DNA of 6,759 bases from Pseudomonadota bacterium (GTDB taxonomy: Bacteria > Pseudomonadota > Alphaproteobacteria > Acetobacterales > Acetobacteraceae). Both the position numbers and the translations under genes were made by a program. The notes beneath the pieces were generated by a model that worked only from the letters and a program-made list of their open reading frames with translations, was not told where the DNA came from and did no database searches. Shown piece after piece: positions 1 through 5,712 of this stretch (position 1 is its first letter; each line of letters opens with the position of its first letter). The stretch covers positions 1-6,759 of the forward strand of contig JAJYAF010000119.1 of NCBI GenBank assembly GCA_021779655.1, written 5' to 3'.

Positions 1-957
1 GCCAGTGCCGGGGGCCTCGGTGCCTGCGGCGTGCTGATGATGAAGCCGGACGAAATCACGGGCTGGGCGGAGGAATTGCGCCGTCACGGCGCAGCGCTTT
101 TCCAGCTAAATAACTGGATCCCCGACCCCGCGCCCGTCCGCGACGCCGGGCGGGAAGCCTTGATGCGCGAATTTCTGGGTGAGTGGGGACCGGCCGTGCC
201 TCCGGCGGCCGGCGATGCGAAGCCGGTTGAATTCGCGAGCCAGTTCGAAGCCATGCTGGCCGCGAGGCCGCCGATCGTTTCCTCCGTCATGGGCCTCTAC
301 CCGCCCGAAATGGCGCGCGAGCTGAAGGCGCGCGGCATCGCCTGGTTTGCCAATATCTCCACGGTGGCGGAAGCCGAGGCGGCCGAGACGGCCGGCGCGG
401 ATGTGATCGTGGCGCAAGGCGCCGAAGCGGGCGGCCATCGGGGATGTTTCGATGCCGAGAGCGCGGAGCGTAGCATGAGCGGGCTGTTTTCGCTGCTGCC
501 GGCCGTGGTCGATGCCGTCAGGCTCCCGGTCGTCGCCACCGGCGGAATTGCCGATGGCCGTGGGGTCGCGGCAGCCTTGATGCTGGGCGCGTCCGCCGTG
601 CAGATCGGAACCGGTTTTCTGCGCTGCCCGGAAGCGAAAATCCCCTCCGCCTGGGCGGATGCGCTGGCCTGGACCCGCCCGGACGACACGATGATCAGCC
701 GGGTATTCAGCGGCCGGCCCGGGCGCGGCATCGCGACCGGCTTCGTCAAAGCCGCGACGGCGCCGGGCGCGCCCCGGCCCGCGCCCTATCCGGTGCAGCG
801 CGGGCTGACCGCGCCGATGCGCGCCCAGGGAACCAGGGATAATGATCCTGACCGCATCCAGGCCTGGGCGGGACAATCCGCGGCCTTGGCCCGAGCCCTG
901 CCGGCGGCCGAGCTATACCGGCTGATCTGGCGGGACGCGCTGGCGCTGCTGGCATGA
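1..957 (+). CDS. Nitronate monooxygenase-family FMN oxidoreductase, 5'-truncated by window edge
   Basis: The frame is open from base 1 and encodes 318 visible residues up to TGA at 955-957. It opens with SAGGLGACG, the conserved stretch that normally follows the first beta strand and APM loop of nitronate monooxygenases (NMO, formerly 2-nitropropane dioxygenase), so roughly 15-25 N-terminal residues are probably missing. GTG at 31 is internal and not the real start. Two family motifs are clear. AQGAEAGGHRG carries the presumed catalytic histidine at visible residue 146 (bases 436-438). ATGGIADG, followed by ASAVQIGTGFL (visible residues about 179-205), is the FMN-phosphate-binding end of the TIM barrel. 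Characterised members oxidise alkyl nitronates, but many relatives are NAD(P)H-dependent flavin reductases or specialised catabolic enzymes, so the substrate is unknown. The protein is expected to be cytoplasmic. The gene converges on the acyl-CoA dehydrogenase operon. Family confidence is high and substrate confidence is low. Confidence 0.87.
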   Translation, partial: ASAGGLGACGVLMMKPDEITGWAEELRRHGAALFQLNNWIPDPAPVRDAGREALMREFLGEWGPAVPPAAGDAKPVEFASQFEAMLAARPPIVSSVMGLYPPEMARELKARGIAWFANISTVAEAEAAETAGADVIVAQGAEAGGHRGCFDAESAERSMSGLFSLLPAVVDAVRLPVVATGGIADGRGVAAALMLGASAVQIGTGFLRCPEAKIPSAWADALAWTRPDDTMISRVFSGRPGRGIATGFVKAATAPGAPRPAPYPVQRGLTAPMRAQGTRDNDPDRIQAWAGQSAALARALPAAELYRLIWRDALALLA

Positions 958-999
958 ACCGCGCGATGGGGGCGAAACCGGAACAAACCCGGCCGGCAC

Positions 1000-1016
1000 A
1001 GCGGGGCCTCCCCGTT
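1000..1016. terminator. Weak candidate hairpin between convergent genes
   Basis: CGGGG (1002-1006) and CCCCG (1010-1014) pair around a 3-base CCT loop. A G-T pair and an A-T pair extend the stem to seven pairs. It lies 43 bases after the left gene's stop codon. No T-tract follows on the + strand, so any terminator function would be weak or Rho-assisted. In GC-rich DNA a stem this short can arise by chance. Confidence 0.22.
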
Positions 1017-1035
1017 ACGCCGTGATGTCCACCTC

Positions 1036-1061
1036 GGCCGGATCAGGGCCGGATCAGGGCC
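1036..1061. repeat. Short tandem repeat, 11-bp unit, about 2.4 copies
   Basis: The unit GGCCGGATCAG occurs at 1036-1046 and again at 1047-1057 without change, followed by a partial GGCC at 1058-1061. It lies in the non-coding gap between convergent genes. It is probably a slippage duplication, and no function is claimed. Confidence 0.75.
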
Positions 1062-1172
1062 AGACGGGGCCAGCGAACATACCGACGAGGCAAGGACCGC
1101 GCTTGGCGGACGCCATGGGCCGGTATCGTGCCGACGGCTGGCTTGCTTCAACCCCGGCATATCCCCGTTTTT

Positions 1173-2345
1173 TCAGCCACGGCGCTGGTCGAAAGCCCGT
1201 CCATAGACCATGGAGGCGATGGTGTTCCGCAGGATTTCGGTCGTACCCCCACCCAGGGAAAAGCCGCGCGCGTCACGCAACATGCGCTCCAGGGGAAAGT
1301 CCCGCGTGAACCCGGCATGGCCGTGGATCTGGAGCGCTTCGTTGGTCACGCGCTGCACCATTTCGTTGGCATAGAGCTTGGCGATGGCAGCCTCCTTCGG
1401 TTCCGGAAAGCCATCCACCAGATTGGTCGCGGCCCGATAGATCATCAGCCGGGCCGCGTGCAGCTGCACCGCCATATCGGCGATTTTCCACTGAATGCCC
1501 TGGAATTCGCAAATCGGCCGGCCGAACTGCTCCCGCTGCTCGGAATAGGCTTTCGCCGCCTCGAACGCGCCCTGGGCCACACCCAAACACATGGCGCCGT
1601 TACCCACCCGTTCGGGACCGAAGGAACTCATCAGCCGTTTGAAACTCGCCGTCGAGTCCGGATTGCCGGCGAGAATGACATTTTCACGGGGCACCCGGCA
1701 TTGATCGAAATAAAGTTCAACCTCCGGCATTCCGCGGCCGCCCATCTTGCGGGCCGGGTGGCCGACCTCGAAACCGGGCGTGCCTCGCTCCACCACCAGC
1801 GCGCCGATGCCCCTCGGTCCCTTGGTTTTGCCCCAGCGGGCAAAAACCATGATATGCGTGGCCAGGTGCCCGCCGGTGCAATAGGCTTTCTGGCCGTTGA
1901 GAATGATATAATCGCCCTCCGGCACGGCCGAGGTGATCATATCGGTCATTGCCGAGCCCGCTCCCGGCTCGCTGATGCCGATGCCGAACATGTTCTCCCC
2001 ACTCGCGCAACCCGGCAGCCAGCGGCGCTTCTGCTCCTCCGAGCCCAGCACGGCGATGGCCCGGGAAGGACCGTTGAGCGCCAGTTGCGTTATCAGCGCC
2101 GTGTTGAAGCAAACGCGCGAAATTTCCTCAAGCATGATCGTGCCCTGGATGACCGGCGCGCCGGAGCCGCCATATTTTTCGGGAATCACCATGCCGAGAT
2201 AGCCGAGCCTCGCGAGCAGATCGCGGTTTTCGGCTGGAAACTCCTCCTTCTCATCCCAATAGGCCGCCTTTTCCCGAAAAGCGCGTTCCGCGGTCTTGCG
2301 GATTTCCTCGCGAAAGGCCTCGATCTCCTGGTCAAGCTGGAACAT
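1173..2345 (-). CDS. Acyl-CoA dehydrogenase, isovaleryl-type catalytic Glu (ACAD-1, last gene of operon)
   Basis: This 390-aa FAD enzyme is expected to introduce an alpha,beta double bond into an acyl-CoA and pass electrons to electron-transfer flavoprotein. ATG at 2345 is chosen because GGAG (2353-2356) lies 7 nt upstream and the protein then begins at the normal family start. An in-frame TTG at 2372 would add nine unlikely residues. The order is N-terminal helical domain (1-115), beta domain with GISEPGAGS (123-131) and NGQK (150-153), then C-terminal helical domain with REQFG (271-275). The medium-chain catalytic Glu position (E-G-T motif) is Gly366. Glu245 in GPER aligns with the isovaleryl-CoA dehydrogenase base, so the enzyme is probably active. 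Two oddities stand out: the signature reads GSA where GSD is usual (Ala132), and QIHGHAG (339-345) replaces the usual QxxGGxG FAD loop. It lies 37 nt after the crotonase gene. The substrate is not predictable. Confidence 0.94.
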   Translation of the reverse strand: MFQLDQEIEAFREEIRKTAERAFREKAAYWDEKEEFPAENRDLLARLGYLGMVIPEKYGGSGAPVIQGTIMLEEISRVCFNTALITQLALNGPSRAIAVLGSEEQKRRWLPGCASGENMFGIGISEPGAGSAMTDMITSAVPEGDYIILNGQKAYCTGGHLATHIMVFARWGKTKGPRGIGALVVERGTPGFEVGHPARKMGGRGMPEVELYFDQCRVPRENVILAGNPDSTASFKRLMSSFGPERVGNGAMCLGVAQGAFEAAKAYSEQREQFGRPICEFQGIQWKIADMAVQLHAARLMIYRAATNLVDGFPEPKEAAIAKLYANEMVQRVTNEALQIHGHAGFTRDFPLERMLRDARGFSLGGGTTEILRNTIASMVYGRAFDQRRG

Positions 2346-2352
2346 GGAACGT

Positions 2353-2356
2353 CTCC
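2353..2356 (-). promoter_or_regulatory. Ribosome binding site of ACAD-1
   Basis: GGAG on the minus strand sits 7 nt before ATG at 2345. This supports that start over the upstream TTG at 2372, and shows the gene has its own initiation signal despite being last in the operon. Confidence 0.75.
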
Positions 2357-2382
2357 GTACGGCTTGAATCAATTATTCAAAT

Positions 2383-3153
2383 TCAGTGGCCCACAAATTT
2401 CGGGCTGCGTTTTTCGCGGAAGGCCGACGCCCCCTCGCGATGATCGTCGCTGCGCAGTACCAGGTTTTGAATATGCGCCTCCACGTCGAGGAACGATTCA
2501 AGGCTGGGCTGCACCGCCGCCCATAGCATCCGCTTGCCCATCGCCAGCGCGAAGGTCGCGGACTGGGCGAGTTCCTCGGCCAGCGCGACGGCCCGCGCCT
2601 CCAACGCCTCATCCGCCACGAGTTCGGTGACCAGCCCCATGGAGGCCGCCTCTTTCGCCTCCACCAACCGGGCCGACATCAGCAGTTCGCGTGTCCGAAG
2701 CACCCCGATATAGTGGGTGAGGAAGAAGGCCATGCCACCATCGGGCGCGAGGCCGATTTTCTTGAACACCGCGCCGAAGCGGGTGGTCTCGGAAGCGATG
2801 ATCATGTCGCAAGCCAGGGCGACGCTCCAGCCCACGCCCACCGTCGGCCCACGGACGGCGGCGATGACCGGCTTGTCCATGTTGGCGATCGCCGTGATCG
2901 CCCGGTGCGCCCTTTGCAGCCGGATTCGCCCCGCCACCAGATCAAATCCGGTCATCGTGTCGATATCGCCGCCGGCGCAGAAGCCACGGCCTTCGCCCCG
3001 GATGATCACCGCGCGGACCTCGCGATTTTTTTGCAGATCCAGCGCGGCATCGCCCAGCTTCTGCATCAACTCGGGAGAGAGCGCGTTGAGCTTTTCCGGC
3101 CGGGCCAGAACGATATGCGCGACCGCGCCGTGAATTTCGGTTTTTATCGTCAT
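2383..3153 (-). CDS. Crotonase-fold enoyl-CoA hydratase/isomerase family protein, PaaG-like active site
   Basis: This 256-aa protein has normal crotonase length. Oxyanion-hole elements are present: FCAGGDI (58-64) and the VGVGWSVALACD segment (105-116). Both glutamates of true enoyl-CoA hydratases (rat Glu144 and Glu164) are replaced, by Ser110 and Phe130. Instead KIGLAPDGG (132-140) supplies Asp138, where PaaG-type ring isomerases carry their catalytic Asp and 4-chlorobenzoyl-CoA dehalogenase its nucleophilic Asp. The best reading is an isomerase, or an enzyme with other Asp-based chemistry, rather than a simple hydratase. Generic software would probably call it enoyl-CoA hydratase. The start at 3153 has GGAGG 9 nt upstream (3163-3167). 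It overlaps the ACAD-2 stop by four bases (ATGA, 3150-3153), implying translational coupling. The family call is very secure. The reaction is inferred. Confidence 0.93.
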   Translation of the reverse strand: MTIKTEIHGAVAHIVLARPEKLNALSPELMQKLGDAALDLQKNREVRAVIIRGEGRGFCAGGDIDTMTGFDLVAGRIRLQRAHRAITAIANMDKPVIAAVRGPTVGVGWSVALACDMIIASETTRFGAVFKKIGLAPDGGMAFFLTHYIGVLRTRELLMSARLVEAKEAASMGLVTELVADEALEARAVALAEELAQSATFALAMGKRMLWAAVQPSLESFLDVEAHIQNLVLRSDDHREGASAFREKRSPKFVGH

Positions 3154-4325
3154 GGCCGTCTTCCTCCCGCCGATTTCTGACTGAAAATATGCCCGGCGAT
3201 CACGTTTTTCTGCGTCTGGGTGGTGCCGCCGGTCAAGGTGAGCATGCGCACATCGCGCACCATGCGCTCAAGCGGCAGCAGGCCGAAATAGCCGTAACCG
3301 CCGAACATCTGCTGGCATTGCAGCGTCACGCGCTGGGCCATTTCGGTCGCGAACACCTTGGCCATGGAGCACAGCGCCGGATCGGGCTTGCCCGCGTCAA
3401 TCAAAGCCAGCGCCTTGTAGCAAAGGCAGCGCGCGGCCTCTATCTCGATCAGCGAATCCGCCATCATCCAGCGCAAACCCTGCATATCGCAAAGCTTTTG
3501 CCCGAACTGCTCGCGCACGGTCATGTATTCACGGGCGAGATCAAACGCACCCTCGGCCACGCCGAGCGCCATGACCCCCATGCCGACCCGCGTGCCGTTG
3601 TAGATGGTGAGCGGGCCGACAAAGCCGCGCGAGTTTTCCGGGTCGCCCAGCGTGACCACATTGCTCGCCGGCACCCGGACATTATCGAAGAACAATTCGT
3701 TTTCGGCGGCGCCGCGCACGCCCATTTTGCCTTCGATCTTGCGCACCGTCAGCCCCGGGCTGTCCCGCTCGACAAGGATGGTGCCGATGCCTTTCGCCGC
3801 CCGCGACGGCCCGAACCGGGCATAGACAAGATGCATATGCGCCCGGTCGCCGAAGGTCGTGAACACCTTCTGGCCGTTGACGATATAGAAATCGCCGTCA
3901 CGCGTCGCGGTCGTGCGGATCGCCGTCCCGTCCGATCCCGCCTCGGGCTCCGTCCAGGCGATGCTGCATTCGATCTCGCCTCGCACGACACCAGGCAGTA
4001 CCCGCCGCCGCAATTCCTCCGGTGCGTGGTTGGCGATAATGCGCGGCGAAACGTTCTGATCGTGCACGATCATCGCCGTCAGCAGATCAACCTTCGCCAG
4101 CTCCTCGATGACCAGATAAGTGCTGACCAGGCCGGCCTCTGACCCGCCATATTCCCGCTCCATGCCAAGCCCGAGATACCCGAGCTCGGCAAGACGGTGC
4201 TTGTTCTCCTCGGGAAATCTTTCCTCCCGGTCCCACCGCGCCGCCTTGTCGCGGAACTCCTGCTGCGCCAGGCGGCGGGCCGCATCGCGCAGATGAACCT
4301 GATCTTCGCTCAGTTCAAAATCCAT
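3150..4325 (-). CDS. Acyl-CoA dehydrogenase family protein lacking both usual catalytic glutamates (ACAD-2)
   Basis: This 391-aa protein is full length. It has an N-terminal helical domain (1-115), the signature AWTEPEAGSD (123-132), NGQK (150-153), the beta domain to about 235, and a C-terminal domain with REQFG (271-275) and the FAD loop QMFGGYG (339-345). The fold and FAD site look intact. The medium-chain base position is Gly366 (TGGT) and the isovaleryl-type position is Thr245 (NGTR), so no standard base is visible. Asp89 in the VHDQN segment lies near the place where cyclohex-1-ene-1-carboxyl-CoA dehydrogenase uses an aspartate (about residue 91), an enzyme that also lacks the glutamate. 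It could thus be a ring or 1,4-dehydrogenase, another non-standard ACAD such as a desulfinase-like enzyme, or half of a heteromer. It starts 7 nt after the ACAD-3 stop. Its Shine-Dalgarno TGAGGG (4330-4335) includes that stop codon. Confidence 0.94.
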   Translation of the reverse strand: MDFELSEDQVHLRDAARRLAQQEFRDKAARWDREERFPEENKHRLAELGYLGLGMEREYGGSEAGLVSTYLVIEELAKVDLLTAMIVHDQNVSPRIIANHAPEELRRRVLPGVVRGEIECSIAWTEPEAGSDGTAIRTTATRDGDFYIVNGQKVFTTFGDRAHMHLVYARFGPSRAAKGIGTILVERDSPGLTVRKIEGKMGVRGAAENELFFDNVRVPASNVVTLGDPENSRGFVGPLTIYNGTRVGMGVMALGVAEGAFDLAREYMTVREQFGQKLCDMQGLRWMMADSLIEIEAARCLCYKALALIDAGKPDPALCSMAKVFATEMAQRVTLQCQQMFGGYGYFGLLPLERMVRDVRMLTLTGGTTQTQKNVIAGHIFSQKSAGGRRP

Positions 4326-4332
4326 TGCGCCC

Positions 4333-5484
4333 TCACTTCGTCTTGAGACCGAGCATACCCGCGATGAGATTGCGCTGCATCTGCGAGGTTCCCGCCGTTA
4401 TCGTGGTCACCCGCGCGTCCCGGTAATGGCGCTGCATGTCGAATTCCATCATGTAGCCGTAACCGCCCATGATCTGCATGCCAAGATTGGCGATGCGCGC
4501 ATAGGCTTCCGACCCGAACAGCTTGGCCTGGGAAATCGCCATGAGCGCGTTTTCCCCGCGCGAAAGCTGCCAGGCGGCACGCCAGGTAAGAAGCCGGCTC
4601 GCCTCAAGATCGGTGCGCATATCCGCGAGCATATGCGCAATCGCCTGAAACGTGCCGATGGGCTGGCCGAATTGCTTGCGTTCCTTCGCGTATTTGACCG
4701 CCATATCAACCGCCGCCTCGGCCGCGCCCACATATCCGGAGGCGGTCATCAGCCGCTCCAGCTGCAAGCCGGAAAGCATGTATCCCCAGCCCTTGTTCTC
4801 CTCGCCGACGAGACGGTCCGCCGGGACCCGCACATCGTCCAGGAACACCTCGTAGGTGCCGAGCGCGCGGCGCCCCAGCGTGTCCAGCTTGCGCAGGGTG
4901 ATGCCGGGCGTGGTATTTTCCACCAGAAAGAGCGACAGACTATCCTGATGCGCGCCCGTAGGGCGGGTGCGCACATAAAGGTTGATGACATTGTTCTTGG
5001 CGCCGGCCCCGGTTGCGAACACCTTCTGGCCGTTGATGACCCAATGATCCCCATCGCGCCGGGCGCTGGTGCGGATCGCGCGCGCGTCGGAGCCCGCCCC
5101 CGGCTCGGTCATCGAGATCGACATGCGGATCGAACCATCGAGCAGGCGCGGCAGCCAGTAGGCGCGCTGCGCCTCGGTGCCGTTGTTCAGAATGTTCAGC
5201 CCGTTGAAAACGCAGGTACCGTAGGCGCCCAGAAAATCATAACTCTTGTTGCCCAGCTCCTCCGCGATGATCATGAAATCGATCACGCTCCCGCCAAGTC
5301 CTCCCACCGATTCGGGGAATGGCATACGGAGCAGGCCCATTTCGACAAAAGCCTGGTATAATTCTTCCGGATAATAAGGCTCGGTATCACAGCGCCTCAC
5401 GTATTCCGGTGTCGCGATGCGATTGAGCATTGTTCGCACGCTCTCGCGCAGCAAATTCTGTTGCTCGGTGAACTCGAAATCCAT
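4333..5484 (-). CDS. Acyl-CoA dehydrogenase, isovaleryl/CaiA-type catalytic Glu (ACAD-3, first gene of operon)
   Basis: This 383-aa FAD protein is the promoter-proximal gene of the operon. ATG at 5484 is chosen because a strong GGGAGG (5492-5497) precedes it by 7 nt and the protein then begins MDFEFTEQQ, the standard family start. A longer frame upstream to 5589 adds 35 residues of unfamily-like sequence. Visible elements are SMTEPGAGSD (124-133), NGQK (151-154), LDDVRVP (215-221), ERKQFG (268-273) and QIMGGYG (337-343). Glu243 in LQLERLM aligns with the catalytic Glu254 of isovaleryl-CoA dehydrogenase (DLERLV). The medium-chain position is Ala364 (TAGT), as expected for that class, so the enzyme should be active. 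The region around it also resembles CaiA-type enzymes. Electrons probably go to electron-transfer flavoprotein, not encoded here. Branched or bulky acyl-CoA substrates are plausible but unproven. Confidence 0.94.
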   Translation of the reverse strand: MDFEFTEQQNLLRESVRTMLNRIATPEYVRRCDTEPYYPEELYQAFVEMGLLRMPFPESVGGLGGSVIDFMIIAEELGNKSYDFLGAYGTCVFNGLNILNNGTEAQRAYWLPRLLDGSIRMSISMTEPGAGSDARAIRTSARRDGDHWVINGQKVFATGAGAKNNVINLYVRTRPTGAHQDSLSLFLVENTTPGITLRKLDTLGRRALGTYEVFLDDVRVPADRLVGEENKGWGYMLSGLQLERLMTASGYVGAAEAAVDMAVKYAKERKQFGQPIGTFQAIAHMLADMRTDLEASRLLTWRAAWQLSRGENALMAISQAKLFGSEAYARIANLGMQIMGGYGYMMEFDMQRHYRDARVTTITAGTSQMQRNLIAGMLGLKTK

Positions 5485-5491
5485 GCAAAAT

Positions 5492-5497
5492 CCTCCC
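5492..5497 (-). promoter_or_regulatory. Ribosome binding site of ACAD-3
   Basis: GGGAGG on the minus strand ends 7 nt before ATG at 5484. It decides the start of the first operon gene against an upstream in-frame alternative at 5589. Confidence 0.8.
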
Positions 5498-5511
5498 GCG
5501 GCCATAAGCTC

Positions 5512-5524
5512 TAACAGGCCGTTA
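5512..5524. promoter_or_regulatory. Imperfect palindrome, candidate operator
   Basis: TAACAGGCCGTTA has arms TAAC and GTTA, with a further inner G-C match and one mismatched pair. It begins 28 nt upstream of the ACAD-3 start codon, where a repressor site or the transcription start could fall. The symmetry is short and occurs once, so the regulatory reading is tentative. Confidence 0.25.
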
Positions 5525-5662
5525 TTTCCTCGGTTGAGGGCGCATGAGATGGGAAACCCTGGGACGCCCGTTTGGCATAAGCGGATCACAGGGGGTTGCG
5601 TATGTCAAGCGCCGCTCCGTTTCGATGCATTCTTGCCCGCCCGGCTCACTTCGCCCAATATG

Positions 5663-5678
5663 CCGGCGAGCGCGCCGG
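5663..5678 (+). other. GC hairpin in the leader of the right NMO-family gene
   Basis: CCGGCG (5663-5668) and CGCCGG (5673-5678) form a perfect 6-bp stem around an AGCG loop. It ends 20 nt before the AGGAGG ribosome site and would sit in the mRNA leader if transcription starts upstream. No T-tract follows, so it is not a classic attenuator. It may be incidental in GC-rich DNA. Confidence 0.3.
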
Positions 5679-5698
5679 AGAAAGGCAGCCCAGCAAGC

Positions 5699-5704
5699 AG
5701 GAGG
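5699..5704 (+). promoter_or_regulatory. Ribosome binding site of the right NMO-family gene
   Basis: A perfect AGGAGG lies 8 nt before ATG at 5713. This favours 5713 over the upstream in-frame ATG at 5602 (which has AGGGGG before it) and TTG at 5596. Confidence 0.85.
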
Positions 5705-5712
5705 TAAGCCGC

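Larger units (their letters stand above)
958..1172. other. Convergent intergenic gap, no gene seen
   Basis: These 215 bases separate the stop of the left NMO-family gene from the stop of ACAD-1 on the opposite strand. Reading frames that cross it are open only because of high GC and show no recognisable domain or start signal. It holds a short 11-bp tandem repeat (1036-1061), a small GC hairpin (1000-1016) and a run of six T at 1168-1173 that overlaps the ACAD-1 stop. No hairpin-plus-T-tract terminator of normal quality is visible on either strand. Confidence 0.6.
5485..5712. promoter_or_regulatory. Divergent intergenic region, promoters of the operon and of the right NMO gene
   Basis: These 228 bases lie between the outward-facing starts of ACAD-3 (-) and the right-hand NMO-family gene (+), so both promoters probably lie here. 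No convincing -35/-10 pair or sigma-54 site could be read on either strand. The stretch nearest the operon is relatively AT-rich (5498-5530) and contains an imperfect palindrome (5512-5524). The stretch nearest the + gene holds a 6-bp GC hairpin (5663-5678). No regulator gene is present in the window. Confidence 0.55.

Noticed and set aside
1168..1173. A run of six T as the tail of an intrinsic terminator for the + strand.
   Set aside because: The only upstream inverted repeat (TGCCG at 1129-1133 with CGGCA at 1155-1159) has a 21-base loop and is separated from the T-run, so it does not form a credible terminator.
1128..2630. A 500-codon open frame on the + strand opposite ACAD-1 and part of the crotonase gene.
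   Set aside because: It runs antisense to two genes with clear family motifs, is rich in Arg, His, Pro and Ala as expected of GC-rich shadow frames, and shows no domain. Its length comes from codon bias on the other strand.
3189..4142. A long + strand open frame (317 codons) opposite ACAD-2, with similar frames at 4426-5361 opposite ACAD-3 and at 5605-6354 opposite the right NMO-family gene.
   Set aside because: All are antisense to secure genes, have shadow-type composition (many His, Arg, Ala) and lack a ribosome site or recognisable motif.
5485..5589. A 35-residue upstream extension of ACAD-3.
   Set aside because: The standard ACAD start MDFEF at 5484 has a strong ribosome site, and the extension has no homology to the family N-terminus.
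5572..5600. TTGGCA followed by TA-containing sequence, considered as a -35/-10 or sigma-54 promoter.
   Set aside because: No -10 hexamer lies at 16-18 nt spacing, and the GG to GC spacing of a sigma-54 site is not met.
5596..5712. A 39-residue N-terminal extension of the right NMO-family protein from TTG 5596 or ATG 5602.
   Set aside because: The family's first barrel strand begins just after 5713, which has a perfect AGGAGG. The extension is Arg/Ala-rich with no signal peptide or known domain. The AGGGGG before 5602 leaves a small possibility of a second start.
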